Source: Chitinophagales bacterium (GTDB lineage: Bacteria; Bacteroidota; Bacteroidia; Chitinophagales; CAIODY01). Taken from it: a stretch of 10,485 bases of DNA. How positions within the stretch are numbered: the first letter of the stretch is position 1; every line of letters begins with the position of its first letter. Below, in pieces: positions 1 to 5,858 of the stretch. The stretch covers positions 4,458 through 14,942 of the forward strand of contig JAHEYX010000025.1 in NCBI GenBank assembly GCA_023251415.1. Direction: 5' to 3'. Both the position numbers and the translations under genes were made by a program. A model generated the notes under the pieces. That model saw only the letters and a program-made list of their open reading frames with translations. It did no database searches and was not told the origin of the DNA.

Positions 1-1104
1 GTTGTCGGCTACTCAATAAGCGAATCTGAAACAGGAGCTGCAGTATATGATGCCTTTAAAATGGCAGCCACAGTAAATCAAGTATTGCCCTACCAAATAT
101 TAACGGATAACGGCTCCGGTATCAAAAATGCAACTACTAAGGACTTTTTAGACCGATTATCCATATACAACATCAGCACAAAGGTTGGCAATGCCCGTGC
201 TAAACGAATAGAGCCGTTTTATGGCCACTTGAATAGAAGTGTGCTAAAGTACTATGACAATCATTCCGGAGGCAATATAACGGCTAAGAAACTCGAAACG
301 CATGTAAATCCTGACTTCATTAAGGAAAACTACAAAAGCTTCCCAAACAAAGCAGAAACAATGTACATGATCAGCCAATCGATTGAAATTTGGAACGCTG
401 CTGCAGGTGATCAATTAGCCATCAACTCCACACGATTAGCGCCTAATGTACTTTATCAGGACCAGTACGAGAATCGTAGAGAGCTGACCTTTGAATTACA
501 AGTTGATTTGTTTTGGCAATGGCGTATGCGTGGGTACGATGATAAAGCTCGTAAGCTTGAATACACATATACCTTTGAAGGATTAACAGTAGAAGTTGAA
601 GGCGAGCCTATAAAGTACATTGCTCCTGAAGCCGGTTCAGCTCACGAAATAGCTACCTTCTTCCACAACCACTTAAATGAGAAGTTTCATGTTAAGTTCG
701 ACCGAGACAATTTAGATGCAATAGCCATCTACAATCTTAAAGGTCAATTTGTATCATACGCACAGCGCAAGACGCTGATACCGGAAGCACTGGTTGACTT
801 CCAAGAAGGTGACCGCACCAATTTAAACAAGTACTTAACTGTTCAAAAGCTGCAGCGTGAAATAGCCGACACAGAAATGGAAGCACAGTTTGAGCTAGTT
901 GAAGCGGCAGGGATTTTAAAAGGCGGCATCACACGGGAACAGATGTTTAAAGATGTAATGAACGATGCTGAATCGGCAATTAAACGCCATTACAACATAA
1001 CCGATAGATACCCTAAACCAAAACAATCCTACCATACACCTGAAGATACCGGAGGCGATTTATATAAGCCGGATGAATCAGAGCTTGGAGGCCTTATGGA
1101 ATAA
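1..1104 (+). CDS. A: Mu A-type DDE transposase, C-terminal part (5' partial)
   Basis: The frame is open from base 1, so the gene starts left of the window and the ATG at 61 is internal. Visible residues include the second catalytic aspartate in LTDNGSG (about residue 36 of the visible part) and a candidate catalytic glutamate in RIEPFYGHLN (about residue 71), 34 residues apart as in an rve/retroviral-integrase fold. The first catalytic Asp must lie upstream. The rest fits the Mu transposase C-terminal beta-barrel region followed by a charged tail. In the Mu family this protein binds the element ends and performs strand transfer. It is followed 27 bp downstream by a B-type ATPase, the standard A-B pair. 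The motif order and context make the family call secure. Whether the protein is active cannot be judged without its N-terminus. Confidence 0.93.
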   Translation, partial: VVGYSISESETGAAVYDAFKMAATVNQVLPYQILTDNGSGIKNATTKDFLDRLSIYNISTKVGNARAKRIEPFYGHLNRSVLKYYDNHSGGNITAKKLETHVNPDFIKENYKSFPNKAETMYMISQSIEIWNAAAGDQLAINSTRLAPNVLYQDQYENRRELTFELQVDLFWQWRMRGYDDKARKLEYTYTFEGLTVEVEGEPIKYIAPEAGSAHEIATFFHNHLNEKFHVKFDRDNLDAIAIYNLKGQFVSYAQRKTLIPEALVDFQEGDRTNLNKYLTVQKLQREIADTEMEAQFELVEAAGILKGGITREQMFKDVMNDAESAIKRHYNITDRYPKPKQSYHTPEDTGGDLYKPDESELGGLME

Positions 1105-1131
1105 TTCATTAACAATCAAAATAACCAAAAA

Positions 1132-2043
1132 ATGTCACACATCACACTAAAAGAAAAAGTACTCGAAGCAATTAAAGGTAAATTAGATACTGGTATCAGC
1201 TCTAATCAACTAGCTACTCAAATCGGAATTAACCCTGCTACATTACACAACATTAAGAATAACAGAGATGAACTGATCTCTGATTCCATGTGGAATAAGC
1301 TTGCAACGTTTTTCGGTATTACAAAAAATGACTGGAAAACAATCTTCACTACAAACGCCAAGACAATCAATGCTCTTTGTGCAGACACGCAAATTAACAG
1401 CAGATTTATTGCGATAGCCGGTTACACTGGTGCCGGTAAAACGACCGCTTTAAAGTATTATGCTGATAAGAATGCTAGCAACACATTCTATGTATTATGC
1501 AACGTGCTTATGGGCCGTAAAGAATTCTTAAAGGCTATTCAAAAGTCAATTGGAATAAGTATTGAAGGTTCCCTAATCTACCAAATGCAAGGCATTATAG
1601 ACCGTCTATCAGGGATGGATGTACCATTATTAATACTTGATGATGCCGGTAAATTGAACGATGGCAATATGAAGCTTATACAGCTTATATACGATGAGCT
1701 GCAAGGACAGTGCGGATTGATTATGGCCGGAACTGATGATATGAAGCGCTACATCGATAAGATGGCTGCAAAAGGTAAAATGGGATTTCCTGAATTAAAA
1801 AGCCGAATAGCCTACTGGCAACGAATGTATAGCACCAAACCCCAAGAAGTGGCCGAAATTAGCAAGGCTAACGGCATTACCGATGAAGAGGCTATTAAAT
1901 ACTTAACACGTCAAAAATCGGCCAATTATCGTGATTTACGAAACGCAATCACAATGGCCAAGTTGTCCGCTGCCGGTGGAGCTGTCAACTTCAATATAGT
2001 TTCGGCCATTAAAACGGGAGATACTGAATTCACAACTAACTAA
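1132..2043 (+). CDS. B: Mu B-type AAA+ ATPase, transposition target-selection protein
   Basis: A 303-residue protein. Residues 1-65 resemble an N-terminal helix-turn-helix (SSNQLATQIGINPATLHNIK), as expected for MuB-like proteins. The ATPase core has a Walker A motif GYTGAGKTT (97-105), a Walker B motif VPLLILDD (164-171) and a sensor-like LIMAGT (196-201). The family (MuB, related to TnsC) forms ATP-dependent filaments on DNA, delivers target DNA to transposase A and gives target immunity. The ATG is preceded by an A-rich leader (ccaaaaa) with no Shine-Dalgarno sequence, typical of Bacteroidota. It lies directly after transposase A and is probably co-transcribed with it. All core ATPase motifs look intact. 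Confidence 0.93.
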   Translation: MSHITLKEKVLEAIKGKLDTGISSNQLATQIGINPATLHNIKNNRDELISDSMWNKLATFFGITKNDWKTIFTTNAKTINALCADTQINSRFIAIAGYTGAGKTTALKYYADKNASNTFYVLCNVLMGRKEFLKAIQKSIGISIEGSLIYQMQGIIDRLSGMDVPLLILDDAGKLNDGNMKLIQLIYDELQGQCGLIMAGTDDMKRYIDKMAAKGKMGFPELKSRIAYWQRMYSTKPQEVAEISKANGITDEEAIKYLTRQKSANYRDLRNAITMAKLSAAGGAVNFNIVSAIKTGDTEFTTN

Positions 2044-2053
2044 ACGTAGCCAC

Positions 2054-2476
2054 ATGATAAAGTACAACATAAACACAGCAGCCACTAATGATCAGAAGAT
2101 TAAGCAATATACAGGGCTTAGCGAATCAGACCTGTTTGATTTACGATTTAACACCGGTATCGAGTTTCTCAAGCTTCAGTGCGGTAAGGATAACTGGGGA
2201 CGCAAACATTTAGAAGGCTCTAAATTCTACTGGAACTGGTGGCTAAACACTTGGCATAATCGTGATGCCGAATGGGTGAATTATATGGATAAGCTGCTTT
2301 ATACCCCTTCTTACCGAGAAGCTACTAATCGATACTTATTGGCTCACAATCTTGATTTACTGTATAAATCCTGCAACCGTTCAATATTAGATAGTGGCTT
2401 TGCTTTAGTGATAAATAAAGATAACACTTTGCGTCAATTAAGGCGTAGTGAACAAAACTACTTCGAAAAAATATGA
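2054..2476 (+). CDS. unrecognised 140-aa protein, tryptophan-rich
   Basis: I do not recognise a family. It begins 10 bp after the B gene at the first ATG and is 140 residues long, with no signal peptide or membrane segment. It has an aromatic stretch around residues 57-73 (FYWNWWLNTWHNRDAEW) and a basic C-terminus. Its position between B and the DUF3164 gene corresponds to the block of small early accessory genes after B in Mu-like phages. Its stop codon overlaps an ATG (ATGA at 2473-2476), suggesting translational coupling to a following frame. It is convincing as a gene because of spacing, length and lack of a better competing frame. Function is unknown. Confidence 0.75.
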   Translation: MIKYNINTAATNDQKIKQYTGLSESDLFDLRFNTGIEFLKLQCGKDNWGRKHLEGSKFYWNWWLNTWHNRDAEWVNYMDKLLYTPSYREATNRYLLAHNLDLLYKSCNRSILDSGFALVINKDNTLRQLRRSEQNYFEKI

Positions 2477-2541
2477 TCAATCTATTCTTAAACATGCATG
2501 TACAGCACATGCCTCCAAATGAAGTAGGTTCAATTTCTTAG
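2473..2541 (+). CDS. 22-codon frame ending in TAG, probably the 5' end of the next gene
   Basis: An ATG overlaps the previous stop as ATGA and opens a frame of 22 codons (MINLFLNMHVQHMPPNEVGS...) that ends at TAG 2539-2541. The same frame then stays open from 2542 to 3012 and encodes the coiled-coil protein annotated next, which has no ATG near its beginning. The simplest reading is one gene, 2473-3012 (180 codons including the stop), interrupted by a nonsense codon. A separate micropeptide or a leader for re-initiation are alternatives. Nothing in the peptide itself identifies a function. Confidence 0.4.
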   Translation: MINLFLNMHVQHMPPNEVGSIS

Positions 2542-2562
2542 ATACTGAACTACACCGAACAG

Positions 2563-3012
2563 TTGAAAGAACTGATACACGAACAGAAGCTTCAACTAAA
2601 CACCGGTGTTTATGAGTTCGAGAAAAAACGAATGGACCTAATTGATGCGCTTGAGATAGAGCGCAAACAATGGCTTAATAAATTAACCAATTTAAAATCA
2701 AAACGCATGTCAAACATCAACAATCAAATTCAAATACAACAGGAGCTTATAGCTCACCTTAACAAAAAGATATCCGACAACAGCGATTGGATGAATAATC
2801 ACAAAGACGCTCGTTACGATCTACTACGTAACATACTCATTGATGATAATAGAGGCTATACTAGTCAAATTGAAACGGCGCAGGCAAACCTCAACAACTT
2901 ACTTATGCAGCAGTCAGCAGATACAGATGCTGCAAAGCAAGTATCCGGCTCTAACAATGATTATCGCGCATCACTCTACACAGACTTTCAATCAGGAACT
3001 ATTTTATCATAA
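2563..3012 (+). CDS. coiled-coil protein of unknown function; in-frame amber codon upstream
   Basis: From a possible TTG at 2563 it encodes 149 residues, mostly charged heptad-like helix (about residues 1-70, with many E, K, L, Q and N), then a polar tail. The frame extends upstream to 2542 with sequence that still looks coding (ILNYTEQ before the TTG) until the TAG at 2539. The true start could therefore be the ATG at 2473 with read-through or a nonsense mutation, re-initiation near the stop, or the TTG. It sits where Mu carries gam and other small early genes, but I see no specific similarity to Gam, and coiled coils alone are not diagnostic. The DUF3164 gene begins 22 bp downstream. Confidence 0.6.
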   Translation: MKELIHEQKLQLNTGVYEFEKKRMDLIDALEIERKQWLNKLTNLKSKRMSNINNQIQIQQELIAHLNKKISDNSDWMNNHKDARYDLLRNILIDDNRGYTSQIETAQANLNNLLMQQSADTDAAKQVSGSNNDYRASLYTDFQSGTILS

Positions 3013-3034
3013 CAAAACAAAAAACAGCATTCAA

Positions 3035-3637
3035 ATGAAGACTCCAAAGAAAACAATGATTAACCACGAAGGCTATGAGATACCAATGCACCTTGTACCG
3101 GCAATCGACAAGAAGAAAGACAAGTTAGTTCGTAAATATATGAAGCTAGCGAAAGAACTGAACAAGTGCTTAGCTGCACTGCGAAGCAGTGCAATGGGCG
3201 ATATTGATGAATTGCGTTCAGACTTGTTTAAAGACAACAAGCTCACTGATAAGAACAAAGGCAACATGACTATCTACACATTTGACAAGTCGCTTAAAAT
3301 TGAAGTAGCAATAGCTGAACGCATTGAGTTTAACGACATGATCCAAGTAGCACAGGAGAAGATTAATGAATACTTGAAAGAGAAATCTTCCGGTGGAATC
3401 GATACAGAAGTAGCAGAGCTTATTAACCACGCATTTAAAACTACGAAAGGACGTCTTGACACCAAACGCATATTATCGCTGTTTAAACTGACCATTAAAC
3501 ACCATTTATGGGTCGACGCAATGGAGCTTATTAAGAAGTCCATTGATACCAATAATTCAAAAACCTATATAAGATTTTGGGAACGCAATGCTCAAGGCCA
3601 GTATGATTCCATCAGCCTAGACATCGCCAACGTGTAA
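3035..3637 (+). CDS. DUF3164 family protein of transposable phages
   Basis: A 200-residue protein starting at the ATG at 3035, which follows an A-rich leader. The frame is open back to 2840, but that stretch overlaps the preceding gene and looks unrelated. The pattern fits the DUF3164 family found in Mu-like early regions: an N-terminal GYEIPMHLVPAIDKKKD segment, a central helical part with IEFNDMIQVAQEKI, an AF...KGRLDTKRILSL segment, and the conserved end YIRFWER (about 178-184) plus SLDIANV. The biochemical role of the family is not established. Its usual place between B and gemA agrees with the gene order here. It is the last gene before the 615-bp gene-free region. Confidence 0.85.
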   Translation: MKTPKKTMINHEGYEIPMHLVPAIDKKKDKLVRKYMKLAKELNKCLAALRSSAMGDIDELRSDLFKDNKLTDKNKGNMTIYTFDKSLKIEVAIAERIEFNDMIQVAQEKINEYLKEKSSGGIDTEVAELINHAFKTTKGRLDTKRILSLFKLTIKHHLWVDAMELIKKSIDTNNSKTYIRFWERNAQGQYDSISLDIANV

Positions 3638-3664
3638 GAGCTGTTTTTGTTTCGGTTAACGGTT

Positions 3665-3734
3665 TTCGGATTCATCTAACAGGTAAGAGCAGTTGTGGTT
3701 AGCTGCAATAGAAGTTCGACTCTTCTATCCGGAA
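3665..3734 (+). ncRNA. tRNA-like fold (degenerate tRNA or tRNA mimic)
   Basis: A seven-pair acceptor-like stem joins TTCGGAT (3665-3671) to ATCCGGA (3727-3733), with one G-U pair. The T arm is perfect: AGAAG (3710-3714), loop TTCGACT (3715-3721), CTTCT (3722-3726), matching the TTCRANY T-loop rule. A D-arm-like segment TCT-AACAGGTA-AGA contains the usual GG and flanking adenines. The middle is abnormal. Only 19 nt remain for the anticodon arm and variable loop, about three too few. The best hairpin there is GCAGTT/AGCTGC (3689-3694/3701-3706) with a six-base loop GTGGTT. A GTG (His) anticodon can be forced only by shortening the D arm and accepting a mismatch. No CCA is encoded. It is probably a tRNA-like domain or decayed tRNA at the 5' side of a larger structured RNA. 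Confidence 0.5.
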
Positions 3735-4231
3735 CAGGGGCACTGTTGTTACGACAAGTTTTTTTTAGCCCGCTATAAATTAAATAAAACCTGTCGCCTG
3801 TCGGTTGGCAAATAAACCGATACTGAATAGGGTTCAAAAATTTTGAGGGGTTTTTCGAACAGTATAAAAATGCAAAACCCCCTAAATCACCACACGAATT
3901 ATTTAAGCTGGGGGGCTTGAGTAGATTCTAACTTCGAAGGTAGTGTGGTGACAAGGTCTAAGGAATAAATGACCATTTAGCGGTACGCAAGAGGCATGGG
4001 GGATGCCGTAATCCCCCTAATATTTAACGTTCTGATTCCAATTCAAAGAGAGCCCTAAATCGTGAGGAGTATCAACCGGTGACAGTATGGATAACCGGTT
4101 AAATTTAATTTGGATTTGCTAACCAAATTGACTGAGATGTGGCCATACCCGATCACTAGGGCACAGCTTGTAAAAGCTGTTATATGAAGAATGGCACGTA
4201 AAGGGGAGCTGCGTTAATGCTCTCCAAATTT
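3733..4231 (+). ncRNA. candidate large structured non-coding RNA
   Basis: No credible ORF exists between 3638 and 4252, but complementary segments are unusually dense. Clear helices are 3733-3737/3743-3747, 3752-3762/3786-3796 (one mismatch), 3801-3806/3815-3820, 3832-3840/3851-3860 (bulged C), and 3887-3895/3943-3951 (nine perfect pairs). Others are 3998-4004/4011-4017, 4052-4057/4157-4162, 4074-4080/4094-4100, 4107-4113/4123-4129, 4139-4146/4191-4197, 4163-4169/4174-4180 (GTAA, a GNRA tetraloop) and 4203-4209/4219-4225. Several are nested as a multi-branch domain closed near 4048. G-runs at 3847, 3910 and 3998 and C-runs at 3878 and 4013 allow alternative or pseudoknot pairing. The strand is taken from the flanking operon and the 3' terminator-like hairpin. 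Known large phage RNAs such as GOLLD or ROOL are possible analogues, but I cannot match a family by eye. Confidence 0.6.
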
Positions 4232-4232
4232 T
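4203..4232 (+). terminator. terminator-like hairpin at the 3' end of the structured region
   Basis: GGGGAGC (4203-4209) pairs with GCTCTCC (4219-4225) around a nine-base loop and is followed by AAATTTTT. The seven pairs include one G-T. The T tract is short and displaced by three A, so this may be a weak terminator or an RNA 3' end. The 3' arm can instead pair with GAGAGC at 4048-4053, closing the preceding multi-branch domain, so the two folds compete. Confidence 0.4.
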
Positions 4233-4252
4233 TAACATAACCACATAAAACA

Positions 4253-4519
4253 ATGACCTATCCAGTATTTAAAATCGAAACCTATCCGGGAAATTCAAAG
4301 AAACTCACTGCCTATTTCCAAAACAAAACTGTAAGCATAATAATAGTTGCAGGGATAATAATGTCTTATGAAGTGAAACCCCCAATTACATTGACCACAT
4401 TAGCGATTATGGATATCGATGACAATTGTATCTCGGAAACTAGCAGCCAAGAGTTTATTCAAACGGGGGTGTTACCATTAATAGAAGATATTAACAACCT
4501 ATTAAATGAACTAGCATGA
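4253..4519 (+). CDS. unrecognised 88-aa protein
   Basis: An 88-residue protein beginning 20 bp after the structured RNA, with an A-rich leader (cataaaaca) before the ATG. It is largely beta-like, with a short hydrophobic patch SIIIVAGIIM (28-37) too short and too embedded to be a confident membrane helix, and an acidic helical C-terminus. The stop overlaps the next start as ATGA (4516-4519), which supports real translation and coupling. No family recognised. Confidence 0.65.
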   Translation: MTYPVFKIETYPGNSKKLTAYFQNKTVSIIIVAGIIMSYEVKPPITLTTLAIMDIDDNCISETSSQEFIQTGVLPLIEDINNLLNELA

Positions 4520-4944
4520 GAAGATTTCAATTGAATGGAACCAAGTTCTCCGGATATGTAGACGTCACCTATAATGACTTCAATTACTTATGCTCGCTCG
4601 ACTTCACGAATAGCAACTTGGAGTCGGAATCATTACGGAAGTTTAAGGATTTAATACCGGTACAACTGGTGGAGCTTGAGCCAGTATTTAAACCGTACCC
4701 ATCAGTTACTATTGTAGAGACTGAGTACGTTGTAAAATTTGAGGACTTTTTTACGGCTTATAGAAACAAAGTCCATAAAAAGCGAGCTGAGTCCGTTTGG
4801 GATCGATTATCGAAAATTAAGCAAATAAAGGCCATTAACGGCATCAAGAAGTACGACAATTATTTAAAGCTAAATACTTGGCGTACCAAGGCTGACCCGG
4901 ACACCTACTTGCGTAATGAAATGTGGGAAGATGAATTCAAATAG
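4516..4944 (+). CDS. 142-aa protein with a C-terminal module resembling phage replication-protein tails
   Basis: The start overlaps the previous stop (ATGA). The N-terminal 70 residues are unrecognised. From about residue 76 the pattern FEDFFTAYRNKVHKK..AESVWDRL...TYLRNEMWEDEF resembles the short C-terminal module (F..Y..K..K..A...W..L......P.TYL....WEDE) that ends many phage and plasmid replication or helix-turn-helix proteins. That module is a common fold tag and does not define the reaction, so replication is an inference. The stop is TAG followed at once by TAA, giving tandem in-frame stops. The next gene starts 23 bp downstream. Confidence 0.7.
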   Translation: MRRFQLNGTKFSGYVDVTYNDFNYLCSLDFTNSNLESESLRKFKDLIPVQLVELEPVFKPYPSVTIVETEYVVKFEDFFTAYRNKVHKKRAESVWDRLSKIKQIKAINGIKKYDNYLKLNTWRTKADPDTYLRNEMWEDEFK

Positions 4945-4967
4945 TAACCAATTAAACGAAATATAAA

Positions 4968-5162
4968 ATGGCAGACCAAACTCAAGAATTAAAGAAGCTA
5001 TATAAAGTAGCAACACCAATGATTTCAGAATTAATAAACTTTTGTGCCGAATGTGGGATTGACAATCCTAGAATAGATATAGAAATTACAGTCGCACCTA
5101 AGGATGACACAGACAAACAAGCAACCTTTAAATTTCTCTTTGAACGTACTGACTTAGACTAA
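4968..5162 (+). CDS. unrecognised 64-aa acidic protein
   Basis: A 64-residue protein with an A-rich leader (cgaaatataaaATG). It starts with a helical segment, contains a Cys pair (FCAECG, about residues 26-31), and has a likely beta strand RIDIEITV before an acidic end. It has no membrane segment or signal. It lies in tandem with its neighbours with short spacing. No family recognised; it could be a small phage regulator or accessory factor. Confidence 0.55.
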   Translation: MADQTQELKKLYKVATPMISELINFCAECGIDNPRIDIEITVAPKDDTDKQATFKFLFERTDLD

Positions 5163-5173
5163 ACCAAATCACC

Positions 5174-5257
5174 ATGCCAATAATTCTACTAATAGTTGTG
5201 CTATACTGCTTATGGCCGGCTTCAAAACCATTCGAGTATGATGGCGAAAACGACTAA
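5174..5257 (+). CDS. 27-aa putative single-span membrane peptide
   Basis: ATG at 5174 follows tcacc and opens a 27-codon frame ending at TAA 5255-5257. The product is a hydrophobic segment (PIILLIVVLYCLWP, residues 2-15) followed by a short acidic tail (FEYDGEND), the layout of a small inner-membrane peptide. It starts 11 bp after the previous stop and overlaps the first codons of the nucleotidyltransferase gene by 20 bp in another frame, a spacing that fits the coupled genes of this operon. Roles such as lysis or toxicity are possible for such peptides but are not shown by the sequence. Confidence 0.45.
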   Translation: MPIILLIVVLYCLWPASKPFEYDGEND

Positions 5258-5858
5258 ATTCACACATGAAATTGCATTGAAGATTGCAATTAAAAACCTT
5301 GTAATACTTCAGGAACATTGTACTAAAATAGATATCGCCGGAAGTATCAGAAGAGAAGAGCATGAGGTACACGATATTGAAATTTGTTGTATCCCTAAAA
5401 AAATCACATCAAATGATTTGTTTAACAATAATTTAAATCCCGTTGATTGCAATACTTTTTGGAGTTCCGTTGTAAGCCTTGGTAAGGTACTTAAAGGTGC
5501 GATTGCTTCAGGTACAAGGTATGTACAAATACTACTACCTGAAGGAATTGTTCTCGACTTGTTTATACCAATAGAGTCTGACTATTACAGACAATTGGTT
5601 ATTCGTACCGGTCCTTCCAATTATAGCCATAATACAGTAGCTAAAGCTTGGCACAAGTTGGGATGGGTTGGTACAAGAGATGGCCTCCGATTAAAATCGG
5701 AAAGTTTCTATACACAAGTGCGTGATAAATTAATTTGGAAATGCACCTTGTCTCATCCAACACTGCCTCCGGCTTGGCAAAGTGAAGAGGAGTTTTATCA
5801 ATGGCTTAAAATAGATTACATCAACCCTGAATTACGTAAATTATGGTCAACTATATAA
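5238..5858 (+). CDS. DNA polymerase beta (family X)-type nucleotidyltransferase
   Basis: A 206-residue protein from the ATG at 5238 (a second ATG follows directly; an upstream TTG at 5196 is less likely). It carries the Pol-beta superfamily signature GSIRR (35-39) followed by HDIE with acidic residues D46 and E48, and the third acidic residue in VLDLF (D107). The downstream IRTGPSNYSHNTVAKAWHKLG, DGLRLKS and a C-terminal SEEEFYQWLKIDYINPELR-like end match the palm and thumb order of PolX-type polymerases. It is far shorter than bacterial PolX (no PHP domain). The second acidic residue is Glu rather than the usual Asp. It probably transfers nucleotides to DNA or another acceptor; repair of transposition gaps is only a guess. 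Its end overlaps the tail-fibre gene by 16 bp. Confidence 0.82.
   Translation: MMAKTTKFTHEIALKIAIKNLVILQEHCTKIDIAGSIRREEHEVHDIEICCIPKKITSNDLFNNNLNPVDCNTFWSSVVSLGKVLKGAIASGTRYVQILLPEGIVLDLFIPIESDYYRQLVIRTGPSNYSHNTVAKAWHKLGWVGTRDGLRLKSESFYTQVRDKLIWKCTLSHPTLPPAWQSEEEFYQWLKIDYINPELRKLWSTI

Noticed and set aside
2325..2510. Minus-strand 61-codon frame
   Set aside because: Antisense to a better-supported plus-strand gene, with low-complexity hydrophobic content expected from a complementary AT-rich coding strand.
2840..3034. 5' extension of the DUF3164 gene to an upstream ATG
   Set aside because: Overlaps the coiled-coil gene in another frame, and the extra residues do not fit the family. The ATG at 3035 has a proper A-rich leader and gives the usual N-terminus.
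3073..3552. Three minus-strand frames under the DUF3164 gene
   Set aside because: Shadows of a recognised plus-strand family member.
3640..3664. Bacteroidota-type promoter (TTTG ... TAnnTTTG) for the structured RNA
   Set aside because: TTTTTG occurs but no acceptable -7 element follows at the right distance, so no promoter is annotated.
3665..4232. Group I or group II intron, RNase P or tmRNA
   Set aside because: I find no intron core (P/Q/R/S or domain V-like) segments and no tmRNA-style split tRNA domain with a tag frame and 3' CCA. The tRNA-like part is contiguous.
5196..5237. TTG start for the nucleotidyltransferase
   Set aside because: An ATG pair at 5238/5241 gives the expected N-terminus, and the extension overlaps the small membrane peptide frame.
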